This document shows, piece after piece, positions 1 to 6,807 of a DNA stretch of 11,912 nt. Source of the DNA: Candidatus Aminicenantota bacterium (GTDB lineage: Bacteria; Acidobacteriota; Aminicenantia; Aminicenantales; Aminicenantaceae). Position 1 is the stretch's first letter. Every line of letters begins with the position of its first letter. The position numbers were made by a program, and so were the translations under genes. The stretch is from the NCBI GenBank assembly GCA_023135995.1, contig JAGLRY010000261.1, positions 1 to 11,912 of the forward strand, in the 5' to 3' direction. The notes under the pieces are model-generated. The model saw only the letters and a list, made by a program, of their open reading frames with translations, made no database searches and had not been told where the DNA came from.

Positions 1-12
1 CTTCCTCCGTAA

Positions 13-268
13 CCTGGACAATTCACGAGTTGAGGTCGCTGCAAAGGCGAGGCAGTGGCCCACGAAGCTGTAGTGAACTACCGCGCGTGGGCTACAACGA
101 AGGCTTTGTAGTGAGATTGGCTCGCCTGTAAGGTAAAAAATGTCGATTATAAAAAAAAAGAGCATAGGAAATATGCAATGCCCATATAAGCACTCCGAAA
201 AAACAACGGAAAATTCTGATATTGGGTCATTTATGTTAAATATCGACATTTTTTATGAATAATCCAGA
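13..268 (+). repeat. Modular palindromic repeat element, copy 1 (long form)
   Basis: This non-coding element is bounded by an imperfect inverted terminal repeat: CCTGGACAATTCA (13-25) against TGAATAATCCAG (256-267). Inside the left end is a branch hairpin (26-124). Its outer stem pairs 26-48 with 102-124, its inner stem pairs 55-63 with 87-95, and its tip is GTAG-TGAA-CTAC (70-81). A second stem pairs TAAAAAATGTCGAT (134-147) with ATCGACATTTTTTA (242-255) and closes an AT-rich loop of about 90 nt. The left arm matches copy 2 at 124 of 137 positions with no gaps (hand count), while the loop is not clearly similar. No transposase or target-site duplication is visible. The CCTG-type ends resemble those of some insertion sequences (IS1380-like ends come to mind, unverified), so it may be a non-autonomous mobile element. 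It ends 3 bases before the ribosome binding site of the next gene. Confidence 0.85.
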
Positions 269-282
269 TTAAAGGAGGGAGC

Positions 283-1824
283 ATGTTATTTAACACATTG
301 GGAAGGCGTTTCCTGTTTGGAGTGGTAGCCTTTGTCTGTGTCGCCAACCTCAGCACTCCAATAACATCCTTTGCAGACACAGAAATAGCCAAAGAGAAAA
401 AATTTGTTCTCGAGTGGTTAAACCAGCCTCGGGTCATTGAACAATTCGGCAAAATCTCTGATTTGATCTGGTCCTACGCTGAGCTGGGCATGCAGGAGTA
501 CAAATCGTCTGCATTGCTGGCTGACACTCTGGAACAAGCCGGATTCACCGTTGAACGGGGGGCCGCCGGTATGCCCACCTGTTTTGTGGCCACCTACGGG
601 TCCGGAGAACCCGTTATTGGATTGTTGGGTGAATTCGATGCTTTACCCATGATCTCCCAAAAGGGAAGGGTTCCGGTAAAGGATCCACTGTTGGACGGTG
701 CTCCGGGTCACGGCTGCGGCCATAATACAATGTGTACGGCAGCCGCGGCAGCAGCCATCGCTGTAAAAAACGTGATGGATGAATATGGCTTCCCTGGAAC
801 CATTAAAGTTTTCGGCTCGCCTGCAGAGGAGACGCTCATCAGCAGGCCTTATATGATCAGGGCAGGTATTTTTGATGGAGTGGATGCTGTTATCGACAAC
901 CACAGCAGCAGTGGATTTTCGACCAGCTATGGAAAAGGCGGAAATGCGATGTTTTCTTCTGTTTTTACATTTAAAGGGAAAACGGCTCACGGTGCCTCTC
1001 CGTGGAATGCTGTAAGCGCTCTTGATGCAGTTGAGCTCATGAATATTGCCACGAACTTCCTGCGCGAGCACCTTTTTTACACCTACCGGATGCACTATGT
1101 GATCAAAGAAGGTGGTGAAGCTCCCAATGTGGTCCCGGACAGGGCGAGTGTCTGGTATTACATCCGCAACAGTGACGAGAGGGTCGAGGGAATGTATGCC
1201 AAAGTGATCAACTGTGCTAAGGCTGCAGCTTTAGCTACAGGTGCTGAACTGGAGAGCATACGCTGCTATTCTGCGATCCATCAGCGTCATGCCAACAAGG
1301 CAGCGGCTGAGCTGATCCAGAGAAACATCGAACTCGTGGGGATACCGGAATGGACTGAGGAGGAACACACCTACGCGAGAGCTCTGCAGAAAGAACTGGG
1401 CGAGGAAGAAAAAGGAATGCCGACCGAAGTGGGCGAGATCAGAGATAGCAGCCTGCATTTTGTCGGGGGAGGATCCTCTGATGTGGGGGATGTCACTCTG
1501 ATCGCCCCAACAGCCACGATCCGGTTTCCGGGACAGGTCCCGGGGGCGATCGGCCATCACTGGTCTACGGTTGCCGGCAACTATGGCTCGACAGCTTGGA
1601 AGGGGCTGAATGCTGGCGCCAAAGCCATTGCGGCATCGGCCATCGACATGCTCACAAAGCCTGAGGAATTAAAGAAGCTGCGGGATGAATTCGAAGCGTA
1701 TTCCAAGGATCATCCCTACAAACCGTTCCTCCCAGAAGACGCCGAACCGCCCATTGACCTGAATAAAGAGCTGATGGATAAGTGGCGCCCACTCATGGAG
1801 AAGTATTATCTCAAACACCAATAA
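283..1824 (+). CDS. Exported M20-family metallo-amidohydrolase, AbgB-like
   Basis: This 513-residue protein has a Sec signal peptide (hydrophobic residues about 9-30, likely cleavage after SFA at 31). It belongs to the M20 peptidase/amidohydrolase family, in the branch that includes AbgB, the p-aminobenzoyl-glutamate hydrolase subunit. Visible motifs are GEFDALP (116-122), GHGCGHN (142-148), PAEE (180-183) with the presumed catalytic/metal acidic residues, NH (206-207), GKTAHGASPW (232-241) opening the dimerisation domain, GGGSSDVGDV (395-404) and GHHWST (424-429). Family members use a metal centre to hydrolyse N-acyl or peptide amide bonds. The exact substrate cannot be read here; an exported form suggests scavenging of N-acyl amino acids or dipeptides. 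The start has a strong Shine-Dalgarno site (AAGGAGG, 272-278). The gene overlaps the following HAD gene and may be translationally coupled to it. Its promoter must lie in or upstream of the repeat that ends at 268. Confidence 0.92.
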   Translation: MLFNTLGRRFLFGVVAFVCVANLSTPITSFADTEIAKEKKFVLEWLNQPRVIEQFGKISDLIWSYAELGMQEYKSSALLADTLEQAGFTVERGAAGMPTCFVATYGSGEPVIGLLGEFDALPMISQKGRVPVKDPLLDGAPGHGCGHNTMCTAAAAAAIAVKNVMDEYGFPGTIKVFGSPAEETLISRPYMIRAGIFDGVDAVIDNHSSSGFSTSYGKGGNAMFSSVFTFKGKTAHGASPWNAVSALDAVELMNIATNFLREHLFYTYRMHYVIKEGGEAPNVVPDRASVWYYIRNSDERVEGMYAKVINCAKAAALATGAELESIRCYSAIHQRHANKAAAELIQRNIELVGIPEWTEEEHTYARALQKELGEEEKGMPTEVGEIRDSSLHFVGGGSSDVGDVTLIAPTATIRFPGQVPGAIGHHWSTVAGNYGSTAWKGLNAGAKAIAASAIDMLTKPEELKKLRDEFEAYSKDHPYKPFLPEDAEPPIDLNKELMDKWRPLMEKYYLKHQ

Positions 1825-2473
1825 TCACCGCGCTGTCATCTTCGACCTCGATGGGACTCTCCTGGATACCATCGATGATCTGGCGGATTCTATGAACAAA
1901 GCCCTGAGCGATCTGGGATTTCCCGTTCACGACACCGAATTTTACAAGGAGACGGTTGGTGATGGCCTTCCCAAACTGGTGGAACGTGTTCTGCCCGAAG
2001 ATCATCGAGATGAGAGCACCATAAAGCGCTGCATTGCAGACATGGAAGAGGAATACCAGAATCGCTGGGACAGAAAGACCCGCCCTTATGATGGTATCTT
2101 GGAGCTCCTTGCCGCCTTGGATAAACGCGGGATCAAAATGAATGTCCTTTCGAATAAGCTCGAGAAATACACCCAGCTGGCTGTTCAGCATTACTTTCCT
2201 CAATTCCCCTTTGGGTACATTAGGGGGGCTTCTCCCTCCATCCCCAGAAAACCTGACCCAGCGTGTGCACTCCTCATAGCCAAAGGATTGAACATCGATC
2301 CCCGACATTTCGTTTTTATAGGGGATACAAACACCGATATGAAGACAGCCTTTGCTGCTGGTATGTTTCCGGTGGGCGCTCTTTGGGGCTTCCGGGATAA
2401 AAATGAGCTAGAGGAGAGCGGCGCCAAAGCCGTCATCAACTATCCTCTCGAGCTATTGGAATATTTTGATTAG
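1805..2473 (+). CDS. HAD-superfamily phosphatase, phosphoglycolate phosphatase-like, with a non-standard start
   Basis: This is a HAD hydrolase of about 222 residues. Motif I, AVIFDLDGTLLDT, gives nucleophile D14 and acid/base D16 when counted from 1805. A helical cap follows. Motif II is LSN (115-117), the motif III lysine lies in PRKPDP (about K149), and motif IV is FIGDTNTD (D174 and D178). The length matches Gph/PGPase-type enzymes, which dephosphorylate small phosphoesters; the substrate is unknown. The first ATG in frame (1892) lies after motif I and would remove the nucleophile, so it cannot be the true start. Between the upstream in-frame stop (1772-1774) and motif I there is no ATG, GTG or TTG. 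The only plausible starts are ATT (1805) or ATC (1808), 4 and 7 bases after GGAG (1797-1800). Both lie inside the end of the M20 gene, so coupled translation is likely. A sequencing error is the main alternative. Function is secure; the exact start is not. Confidence 0.85.
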   Translation: MISNTNNHRAVIFDLDGTLLDTIDDLADSMNKALSDLGFPVHDTEFYKETVGDGLPKLVERVLPEDHRDESTIKRCIADMEEEYQNRWDRKTRPYDGILELLAALDKRGIKMNVLSNKLEKYTQLAVQHYFPQFPFGYIRGASPSIPRKPDPACALLIAKGLNIDPRHFVFIGDTNTDMKTAFAAGMFPVGALWGFRDKNELEESGAKAVINYPLELLEYFD

Positions 2474-2584
2474 GTGGCAGTGCCTACCACTCCAAACATT
2501 GGAATTTCCCGTATGCTTTTGATATGATTTCAAGTTAAGAAAGATCCAAACAAGATTTTGACTTATCGGAAAGGAGTTACAGAT

Positions 2585-4462
2585 ATGATCAGGACAAAAA
2601 GCGATATGCGTAGAGATTGGAAACCCTTCGGGTTGATTTTATTGTTGTTATCGGCATCTGTCAGTGTAAGCGCTGTCCGGACAGAAAAGCCCGTACTTCA
2701 TGGACGGCACTGGGTGGCCATCACTGGAAAACCCCTGGCCGCAACAGCAGGTGCTAAGATCTTCGAGCGAGGCGGCAACGCTGTGGATGCAGCCTGTTCC
2801 ATGCTAGCGGCCACAAGCACCATGTGGGATGTTCTTGGCTGGGGCGGTGAGACCCAGGTCTTGATCTACAATCCCAACAATAAAAAGGTCTATGGCGTGA
2901 ATGCTTTAGGTGTCGCTCCCACCGGAGCCACACCTGAATATTTCAAAGAGAAGGGTCTGGAATATCCTCCAGAATACGGGCCATTAGCCGCTGTAACCCC
3001 TGGAACACCCGGAGGATTGATGGTCATGTTGGCTGAATTCGGCACTATGAGCCTCAAGGATGTTCTCCAGCCCTCCATGGAGATGGCCGAGGGATATCCC
3101 ATCGAGAAACAGGCCGCAGACCGCATCGAAAGAGACAAGGAAAGAATCAAGGAGTGGCCCTATTCCAAAAAAGTATTTTTGCCCCATCTCACCGAAGAAG
3201 AGAGAGAGGCCCCCTATCCCGGTGAGATCTTCCGGCAGCCCGAATTGCTGGAGACTCTACAAAAGCTCGTCGAAGAAGAGCAAAAAGCTCTGGAGGAGGG
3301 GAAGACCAGAAAAGAGGCTATTTATGCCGCATATGACCGCTTCTACATAGGAGATATTGCAGAGGAGTTCGTGCGCGGTTGTCAGGAACAAGGCGGTCTT
3401 ATCACCGTGGAAGACATGGCAAACTGGCAGGTTCATCTTGAAGAGCCGGTGAAAACAACTTACAAAGACATCGAAGTCTACAAGCTGACCCACTGGGTTC
3501 AGGGACCGGTTATGCTTCAGATGCTGAATATGCTGGAGACCTTTGATCTGCAAAGGTTGGACTTTAACAGCGTGAATTATATCCATATTCTCTACCAGGT
3601 GATGAATCTGGCTTATGCTGACCGGGATTTCTACTACGGCGACCCATACTTTCCGCCCGAAGAGCCCATCAAAGGATTGCTTTCGAAAGAGTATGCCAGA
3701 GAGAGAGTGAAACAGATCGACCGAAACATGAACGATCCTGATGCTAAGCCTGGCGATCCCTATCCCTTTGAAGGCAAGGAAAATCCATTCCAGGATCTGT
3801 TGGAGAGATGGTCCAATGTGGGACAAACTCAGGAGAATATGAGTGCCCAGCAATGGGAACAATTCGAAGAGGCTTTCCTGGCCGGAACCACATCCATCCA
3901 GGCGTGTGACAAGGAAGGCTGGATCGTTTCGGCTACGCCCTCAGGAGCTTGGATTCCTGCCTGTATTGCCGGCAAAACCGGTATCGGTATGAGCCAGCGC
4001 ATGCAGAGCTTCGTTCTCGACAGAGAGAAAAATCCCTTCAACGTCGTAGAGCCGGGAAAGAGACCTCGCGCGACATTGACGCCGGGCCTAGCCATCAAGG
4101 ATGGCAAACCCTATCTGTCCTTTGCTGTCCAGGGTGGTGATACACAAGATCAGAATCTGGTGCAGTTTTTCCTGAATATGGTCGAATTCGGCATGAATGT
4201 CCAGGAGGCCTGTGAAGCCCCCAACATCGTGAGTTATCAGATGCAGAGTTCTTTTGGGAATCATGAGGCTCGGCCTGGACGACTCACGCTGAATGCCTCC
4301 ACTCCACAGAAAGTCAGAGAAAATCTTGCGCTGATGGGTTATGAGATCGATATCCGGTCCCACACATCTGGTCCGATCAATGCGATCTTCTATGACTGGA
4401 AGCATAAAACATTTTGGGGGGGATCTAGCAATCACGGCGAAGACTACGGGATCGCTTGGTAG
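2585..4462 (+). CDS. Exported gamma-glutamyltransferase-like Ntn hydrolase
   Basis: This 625-residue precursor has a signal peptide (basic residues about 9-13, hydrophobic core 16-29, likely cleavage after VSVSA at 30). It has the layout of the gamma-glutamyltransferase family: GNAVDAA (64-70), GWGGETQVLIYN (85-96), AVTPGTPGGL (136-145), GGLITVEDMANW (270-281), and the self-processing site GTTS (434-437) with T435 as likely N-terminal nucleophile of the small subunit. The oxyanion GG is at about 517-518 and the typical C-terminus WGGSSNHGEDYG ends the chain. Self-cleavage would give subunits of about 400 and 191 residues. Several residues that bind the gamma-glutamyl group in classical enzymes are not evident: no RE-x-AP motif near 106-112, RATLTP instead of an SSM-type loop (about 495-500), and no NNxMDDF-type stretch. 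It may therefore act on another amide. ATG 2585 is chosen over an in-frame TTG at 2558 because AAGGAG (2571-2576) precedes it by 8 bases. It lies 111 bases after the HAD gene. Confidence 0.9.
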   Translation: MIRTKSDMRRDWKPFGLILLLLSASVSVSAVRTEKPVLHGRHWVAITGKPLAATAGAKIFERGGNAVDAACSMLAATSTMWDVLGWGGETQVLIYNPNNKKVYGVNALGVAPTGATPEYFKEKGLEYPPEYGPLAAVTPGTPGGLMVMLAEFGTMSLKDVLQPSMEMAEGYPIEKQAADRIERDKERIKEWPYSKKVFLPHLTEEEREAPYPGEIFRQPELLETLQKLVEEEQKALEEGKTRKEAIYAAYDRFYIGDIAEEFVRGCQEQGGLITVEDMANWQVHLEEPVKTTYKDIEVYKLTHWVQGPVMLQMLNMLETFDLQRLDFNSVNYIHILYQVMNLAYADRDFYYGDPYFPPEEPIKGLLSKEYARERVKQIDRNMNDPDAKPGDPYPFEGKENPFQDLLERWSNVGQTQENMSAQQWEQFEEAFLAGTTSIQACDKEGWIVSATPSGAWIPACIAGKTGIGMSQRMQSFVLDREKNPFNVVEPGKRPRATLTPGLAIKDGKPYLSFAVQGGDTQDQNLVQFFLNMVEFGMNVQEACEAPNIVSYQMQSSFGNHEARPGRLTLNASTPQKVRENLALMGYEIDIRSHTSGPINAIFYDWKHKTFWGGSSNHGEDYGIAW

Positions 4463-4529
4463 CTTTCTACTTAGCAGCTGAAGCGGTGAGGGACAAGACC
4501 ATTATATATGCCTGGCCCGCTTTGACATA

Positions 4530-5291
4530 ATGTCAACGGCCTTGTCTGATATCGGTGAAACGGAGATAAACATCGGCTCTGAAGAACTCATCACGAACAT
4601 ACTGGAAGATCTGAAGCCACATATCGATGAAGAATATAAAATCCAGTGCAGGGACCGATTCAAGATCGATGTCAGCCACTCGCTGGGTGTCAGAACTTCA
4701 CCGCTGAGGGAAATTGCCGTCGCGTATTACAGGAGGATCAAATCCCTCGGGATCGATCGCATATCACAAATCTGTGAAGACATGCTTGAAACTCAGATCA
4801 AAGAGCTCAGAGGCATTACCTTCCAATGGGGATACATGTGCCGGGATGATTATGAGCCAAAGCATTTCAAGGTCTTTGAAAGATGGCTCGAGGTTTATGT
4901 CAAGGACTGGGGAGACTGCGATGGCCTCTGTATCAACGCTCTGGGAGTTTTTTTGTACAAGTTCCCTGAATCTATTCCTCAGGTTAAGGGGTGGACTCGA
5001 TCCCCGAACCGTTGGAAAAGGCGAGCATCTGCAGTCATCCTCATCTATTCTTTGAGAAGAGGGAAGTATTTTGAGCATGCTCTCGATGTGGCTGACAAGC
5101 TTCTCCTAGACCAGGACGACATGGTCCAGAAAGGATATGGCTGGATGCTGAAAGAGGCGACCAAGCTTTACGCCGGAGATGTCTTTGATTATGTCATGGC
5201 AAACAAAACGATCATGCCAAGGACATCCCTTCGTTACGCCATAGAAAAATTGCCAGAACAACAGCGAAAAGATGCTATGCGGAGAGATTGA
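4530..5291 (+). CDS. AlkD-type DNA alkylation repair glycosylase (HEAT-like repeats)
   Basis: This 253-residue, mostly helical soluble protein is recognised as AlkD/AlkC-type from its motif pattern: VKDWGDCDGLC (124-134), W155, SPNRWKRRA (158-166) and GYGWMLKEA (202-210). In Bacillus cereus AlkD the key residues are W109, D113, R148 and W187. Here W127, D131 and W205 keep exactly the same spacing, and R164/R165 lies within one or two residues of the expected arginine. The active site therefore looks intact. Family members excise cationic alkylated purines such as 3-methyladenine and 7-methylguanine, using a HEAT-like solenoid that holds DNA without flipping the base. It acts in the cytoplasm and has no evident link to the flanking exported hydrolases. 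It starts 67 bases after the GGT-like gene. No good Shine-Dalgarno site precedes ATG 4530, so expression may be weak or the start may differ slightly. Confidence 0.85.
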   Translation: MSTALSDIGETEINIGSEELITNILEDLKPHIDEEYKIQCRDRFKIDVSHSLGVRTSPLREIAVAYYRRIKSLGIDRISQICEDMLETQIKELRGITFQWGYMCRDDYEPKHFKVFERWLEVYVKDWGDCDGLCINALGVFLYKFPESIPQVKGWTRSPNRWKRRASAVILIYSLRRGKYFEHALDVADKLLLDQDDMVQKGYGWMLKEATKLYAGDVFDYVMANKTIMPRTSLRYAIEKLPEQQRKDAMRRD

Positions 5292-5337
5292 ACGGGGTCG
5301 CCTCGGCTACTGACGAATCCGCTTGCCTGACTGTATC

Positions 5338-5367
5338 TTGCTTTTCGGTTGGGAATTCTGATATAAA
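5338..5367 (+). promoter_or_regulatory. Candidate sigma70-type promoter for the F5/8C-domain gene
   Basis: TTGCTT (5338-5343) and TATAAA (5362-5367) are separated by 18 bases. The TGA just before TATAAA gives an extended -10 form (TGaTATAAA). It lies in the 163-base gap after the alkD-like gene and would give a leader of roughly 80 bases. The match is by eye only, and this organism's promoter consensus is unknown. Confidence 0.35.
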
Positions 5368-5442
5368 GAATCCAGTGGACCGATCCCATTTATTTTCAAT
5401 CCAAAACTTGTCTGATAAGACTAAATATATGATTGATGATCT

Positions 5443-5457
5443 AAGGAGGCAGATGTG
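5443..5457 (+). promoter_or_regulatory. Ribosome binding site and GTG start preceded by an ATGTGA start-stop
   Basis: AAGGAGG (5443-5449) is a strong Shine-Dalgarno site. The ATG at 5453-5455 is followed at once by TGA, so it cannot start the gene. The overlapping GTG at 5455-5457, five bases after the Shine-Dalgarno site, opens the full reading frame and must be the start. Initiation at the ATG would terminate immediately and could compete with or feed the GTG start. Confidence 0.75.
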
Positions 5458-6480
5458 AACAATCACAGATTGGCTTATAAAATTTTGATTCTGATCGGCA
5501 TTTTGCCCTTAGCTTTCACTCTGATTCTTTTTTCTTTCCAAGAAGGCGAGCGTGAGATCATAACGCCACGATCTGTGGAAGGCGAGGGAGTCTATACCAA
5601 CTCTGTGCGACTTCTCATCGATGGACAGTCGCCTCCAGAAGGCAGTGCTTGGAATTTAGAGCACAACATCTTTTGGCAACGAACGGATACTTACTTTATC
5701 CTTGACCTGGGAGGGGACTTCACTGTTTTTGGACTCCTTCTTCAAGTGGATGGAAATGATGATTACAATATCGACTACTCCTTGGATGGCATAGATTATA
5801 TCCTGCTGGTGCAGATCCGGGAAGATCATGGGGATATTGTTGCAGGAATGGACACGATGAGCACTGTCCCGGGCGATCCCCATTTTGTAGCGGACTTGGA
5901 GTTTGAGCCTGTATCCACTAGGTTTATCAAGGTGACTGCCGTAGCTGGAGATTCCCAGTTTGCGTTGTCTGAGATCCAGGTCTTCGGAGAACGGGGAGCG
6001 GTCACTGAAACTCCTGAGGAAGAGAGCAAAATCGTTCGCCCAGCTCGGATCATGAGCACAGGAGAGTTCAAAAATGATGCGAATTTGATCATAGATGGCA
6101 GGATCCCTTTTGAAGGGAGTGGTTGGAACGAAACGCAGAATATTTTCTGGGAGGACCCTGAGGTTTCGTTCGTCATCGACCTTGGTAACATCTATGAGGT
6201 CACAGGGATCGTGGTCCAGGTGGATACCAATGATGATTACAGGATCGAATATTCGGTCAATGGTGAGGATTATGTCATCCTCACAGAGATATTGGGAAGT
6301 GATGGAGAGGTTTTGGAAGGGATGGACACTATGAGCTCTATCCCAGGGCATCCGGAGTACGTTGAGGACCTAGAGTTTTTTCCGTTGAGGGCGCGTTATT
6401 TAAGGATTTTTGCGACGGATGGGGACAATCAGTTTGCCCTATCAGAGTTTCAGATCTTTGGCTACCGGTCTTCCGAATGA
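5455..6480 (+). CDS. Membrane-anchored protein with two tandem F5/8-type C (discoidin-like) domains
   Basis: This 341-residue protein starts at GTG. A hydrophobic segment (about 8-28) without a clear cleavage site suggests a signal anchor or an uncleaved or lipid-free signal. Two copies of an F5/8-type C domain follow, at about 36-178 and 193-337, joined by an acidic linker (183-191). Each has the family pattern: L-IDG, W-N--NIFW, an F-x-x-DLG strand, a QVD-NDDY-I-YS--G strand, R-(F/Y) near the end and FALSE-Q-FG. Family members are beta-sandwich carbohydrate- or surface-binding modules. No catalytic domain is present, so the protein probably binds a glycan or cell-surface ligand outside the membrane. 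Residues 49-178 and 207-336 align without gaps and are identical at 65 of 130 positions (hand count), showing an internal duplication. The ligand is unknown. Confidence 0.8.
   Translation: MNNHRLAYKILILIGILPLAFTLILFSFQEGEREIITPRSVEGEGVYTNSVRLLIDGQSPPEGSAWNLEHNIFWQRTDTYFILDLGGDFTVFGLLLQVDGNDDYNIDYSLDGIDYILLVQIREDHGDIVAGMDTMSTVPGDPHFVADLEFEPVSTRFIKVTAVAGDSQFALSEIQVFGERGAVTETPEEESKIVRPARIMSTGEFKNDANLIIDGRIPFEGSGWNETQNIFWEDPEVSFVIDLGNIYEVTGIVVQVDTNDDYRIEYSVNGEDYVILTEILGSDGEVLEGMDTMSSIPGHPEYVEDLEFFPLRARYLRIFATDGDNQFALSEFQIFGYRSSE
5599..6462 (+). repeat. Internal duplication encoding the two F5/8C domains
   Basis: The unit at 5599-5988 and the unit at 6073-6462 encode aligned 130-residue stretches offset by exactly 158 codons (474 bases). 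Protein identity is 50 percent by hand count with no insertion or deletion. The most constant blocks are NIFW, NDDY, GMDTMS, DLEF and FALSE. Divergence at this level points to an old duplication kept in register. Confidence 0.85.
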
Positions 6481-6554
6481 GTGAGTCCAGTTTGACTCGG
6501 CACACCCGTTTTCTTCGTTTATATAATGCTTTTTGAGTGACATCCCATTTTTTG

Positions 6555-6807
6555 CCTGGATTATTCACGAGTCGAGATTGCTGCAAAGGCAAGGCAGTGG
6601 CCCACGAAGCTGTAGTGAACTACCGCAAGTGGGCTACAACGAAGGCTTTGTAGTGAGATCGGCTCGCCCGAAGGGTAAAAAATGTCGATAATAAAAATGA
6701 AGGCTATGAAAACGGAATTCGCAGATTGGTTTGTCGGAAGAATAAAGTAAATTATTAAAATTGCTTTAGTTATATTAAGTATCGACATTTTTTATGAATA
6801 ATTCAGG
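6555..6807 (+). repeat. Modular palindromic repeat element, copy 2 (long form)
   Basis: This is the second long copy. Its ends are CCTGGATTATTCA (6555-6567) and TGAATAATTCAGG (6795-6807), an almost perfect inverted pair. The branch hairpin is at 6568-6666. The inner stem AAAAAATGTCGATA (6677-6690) pairs with TATCGACATTTTTT (6780-6793) around an 89-base AT-rich loop (6691-6779). The loop has nearly the same length as in copy 1 but no convincing sequence match. The long minus-strand reading frame across it is not preserved in copy 1 and is not considered a gene. It lies in the gap between the F5/8C gene and the winged-helix/ferredoxin gene, in the same orientation as copy 1. No transposase or target duplication is seen. 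Confidence 0.87.

Noticed and set aside
1..280. Target-site duplications flanking the repeats, as proof of transposition.
   Set aside because: The bases flanking all three copies were compared and no convincing direct repeat was found. Mobility stays an inference from the terminal inverted repeats.
643..1095. Long reading frames antisense to the M20 gene and similar ones under the other genes.
   Set aside because: They lie entirely within well-supported genes, lack recognisable domains or good start signals, and are expected by chance at this base composition.
1892..2473. ATG 1892 as the start of the HAD gene.
   Set aside because: It would delete the nucleophile motif FDLDGTLLDT, which is encoded in the same frame just upstream.
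2471..2490. Palindromic GGCAGTGCC and GTGG/CCAC after the HAD gene.
   Set aside because: Loops are either one base or nine bases with short stems and no T-run; chance is sufficient.
2558..2584. TTG 2558 as the start of the GGT-like gene.
   Set aside because: ATG 2585 is better placed after AAGGAG and starts right before a normal signal peptide. The TTG has no Shine-Dalgarno site.
4481..4522. AAGCGG/CCGCTT inverted repeat after the GGT-like gene as a terminator.
   Set aside because: The stem is only 6 bp, the loop is about 30 bases and no T-run follows.
6483..6498. GAGTC-CAGTTT-GACTC hairpin after the F5/8C gene as a terminator.
   Set aside because: The stem is 5 bp and the nearest T-rich stretch starts about 10 bases later, so it is too weak to call.
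6561..6788. Minus-strand 75-codon reading frame covering most of repeat copy 2.
   Set aside because: It is not kept in copy 1, where the loop differs. Its sequence is dictated by the palindromic repeat, and it has no ribosome binding site or recognisable domain.
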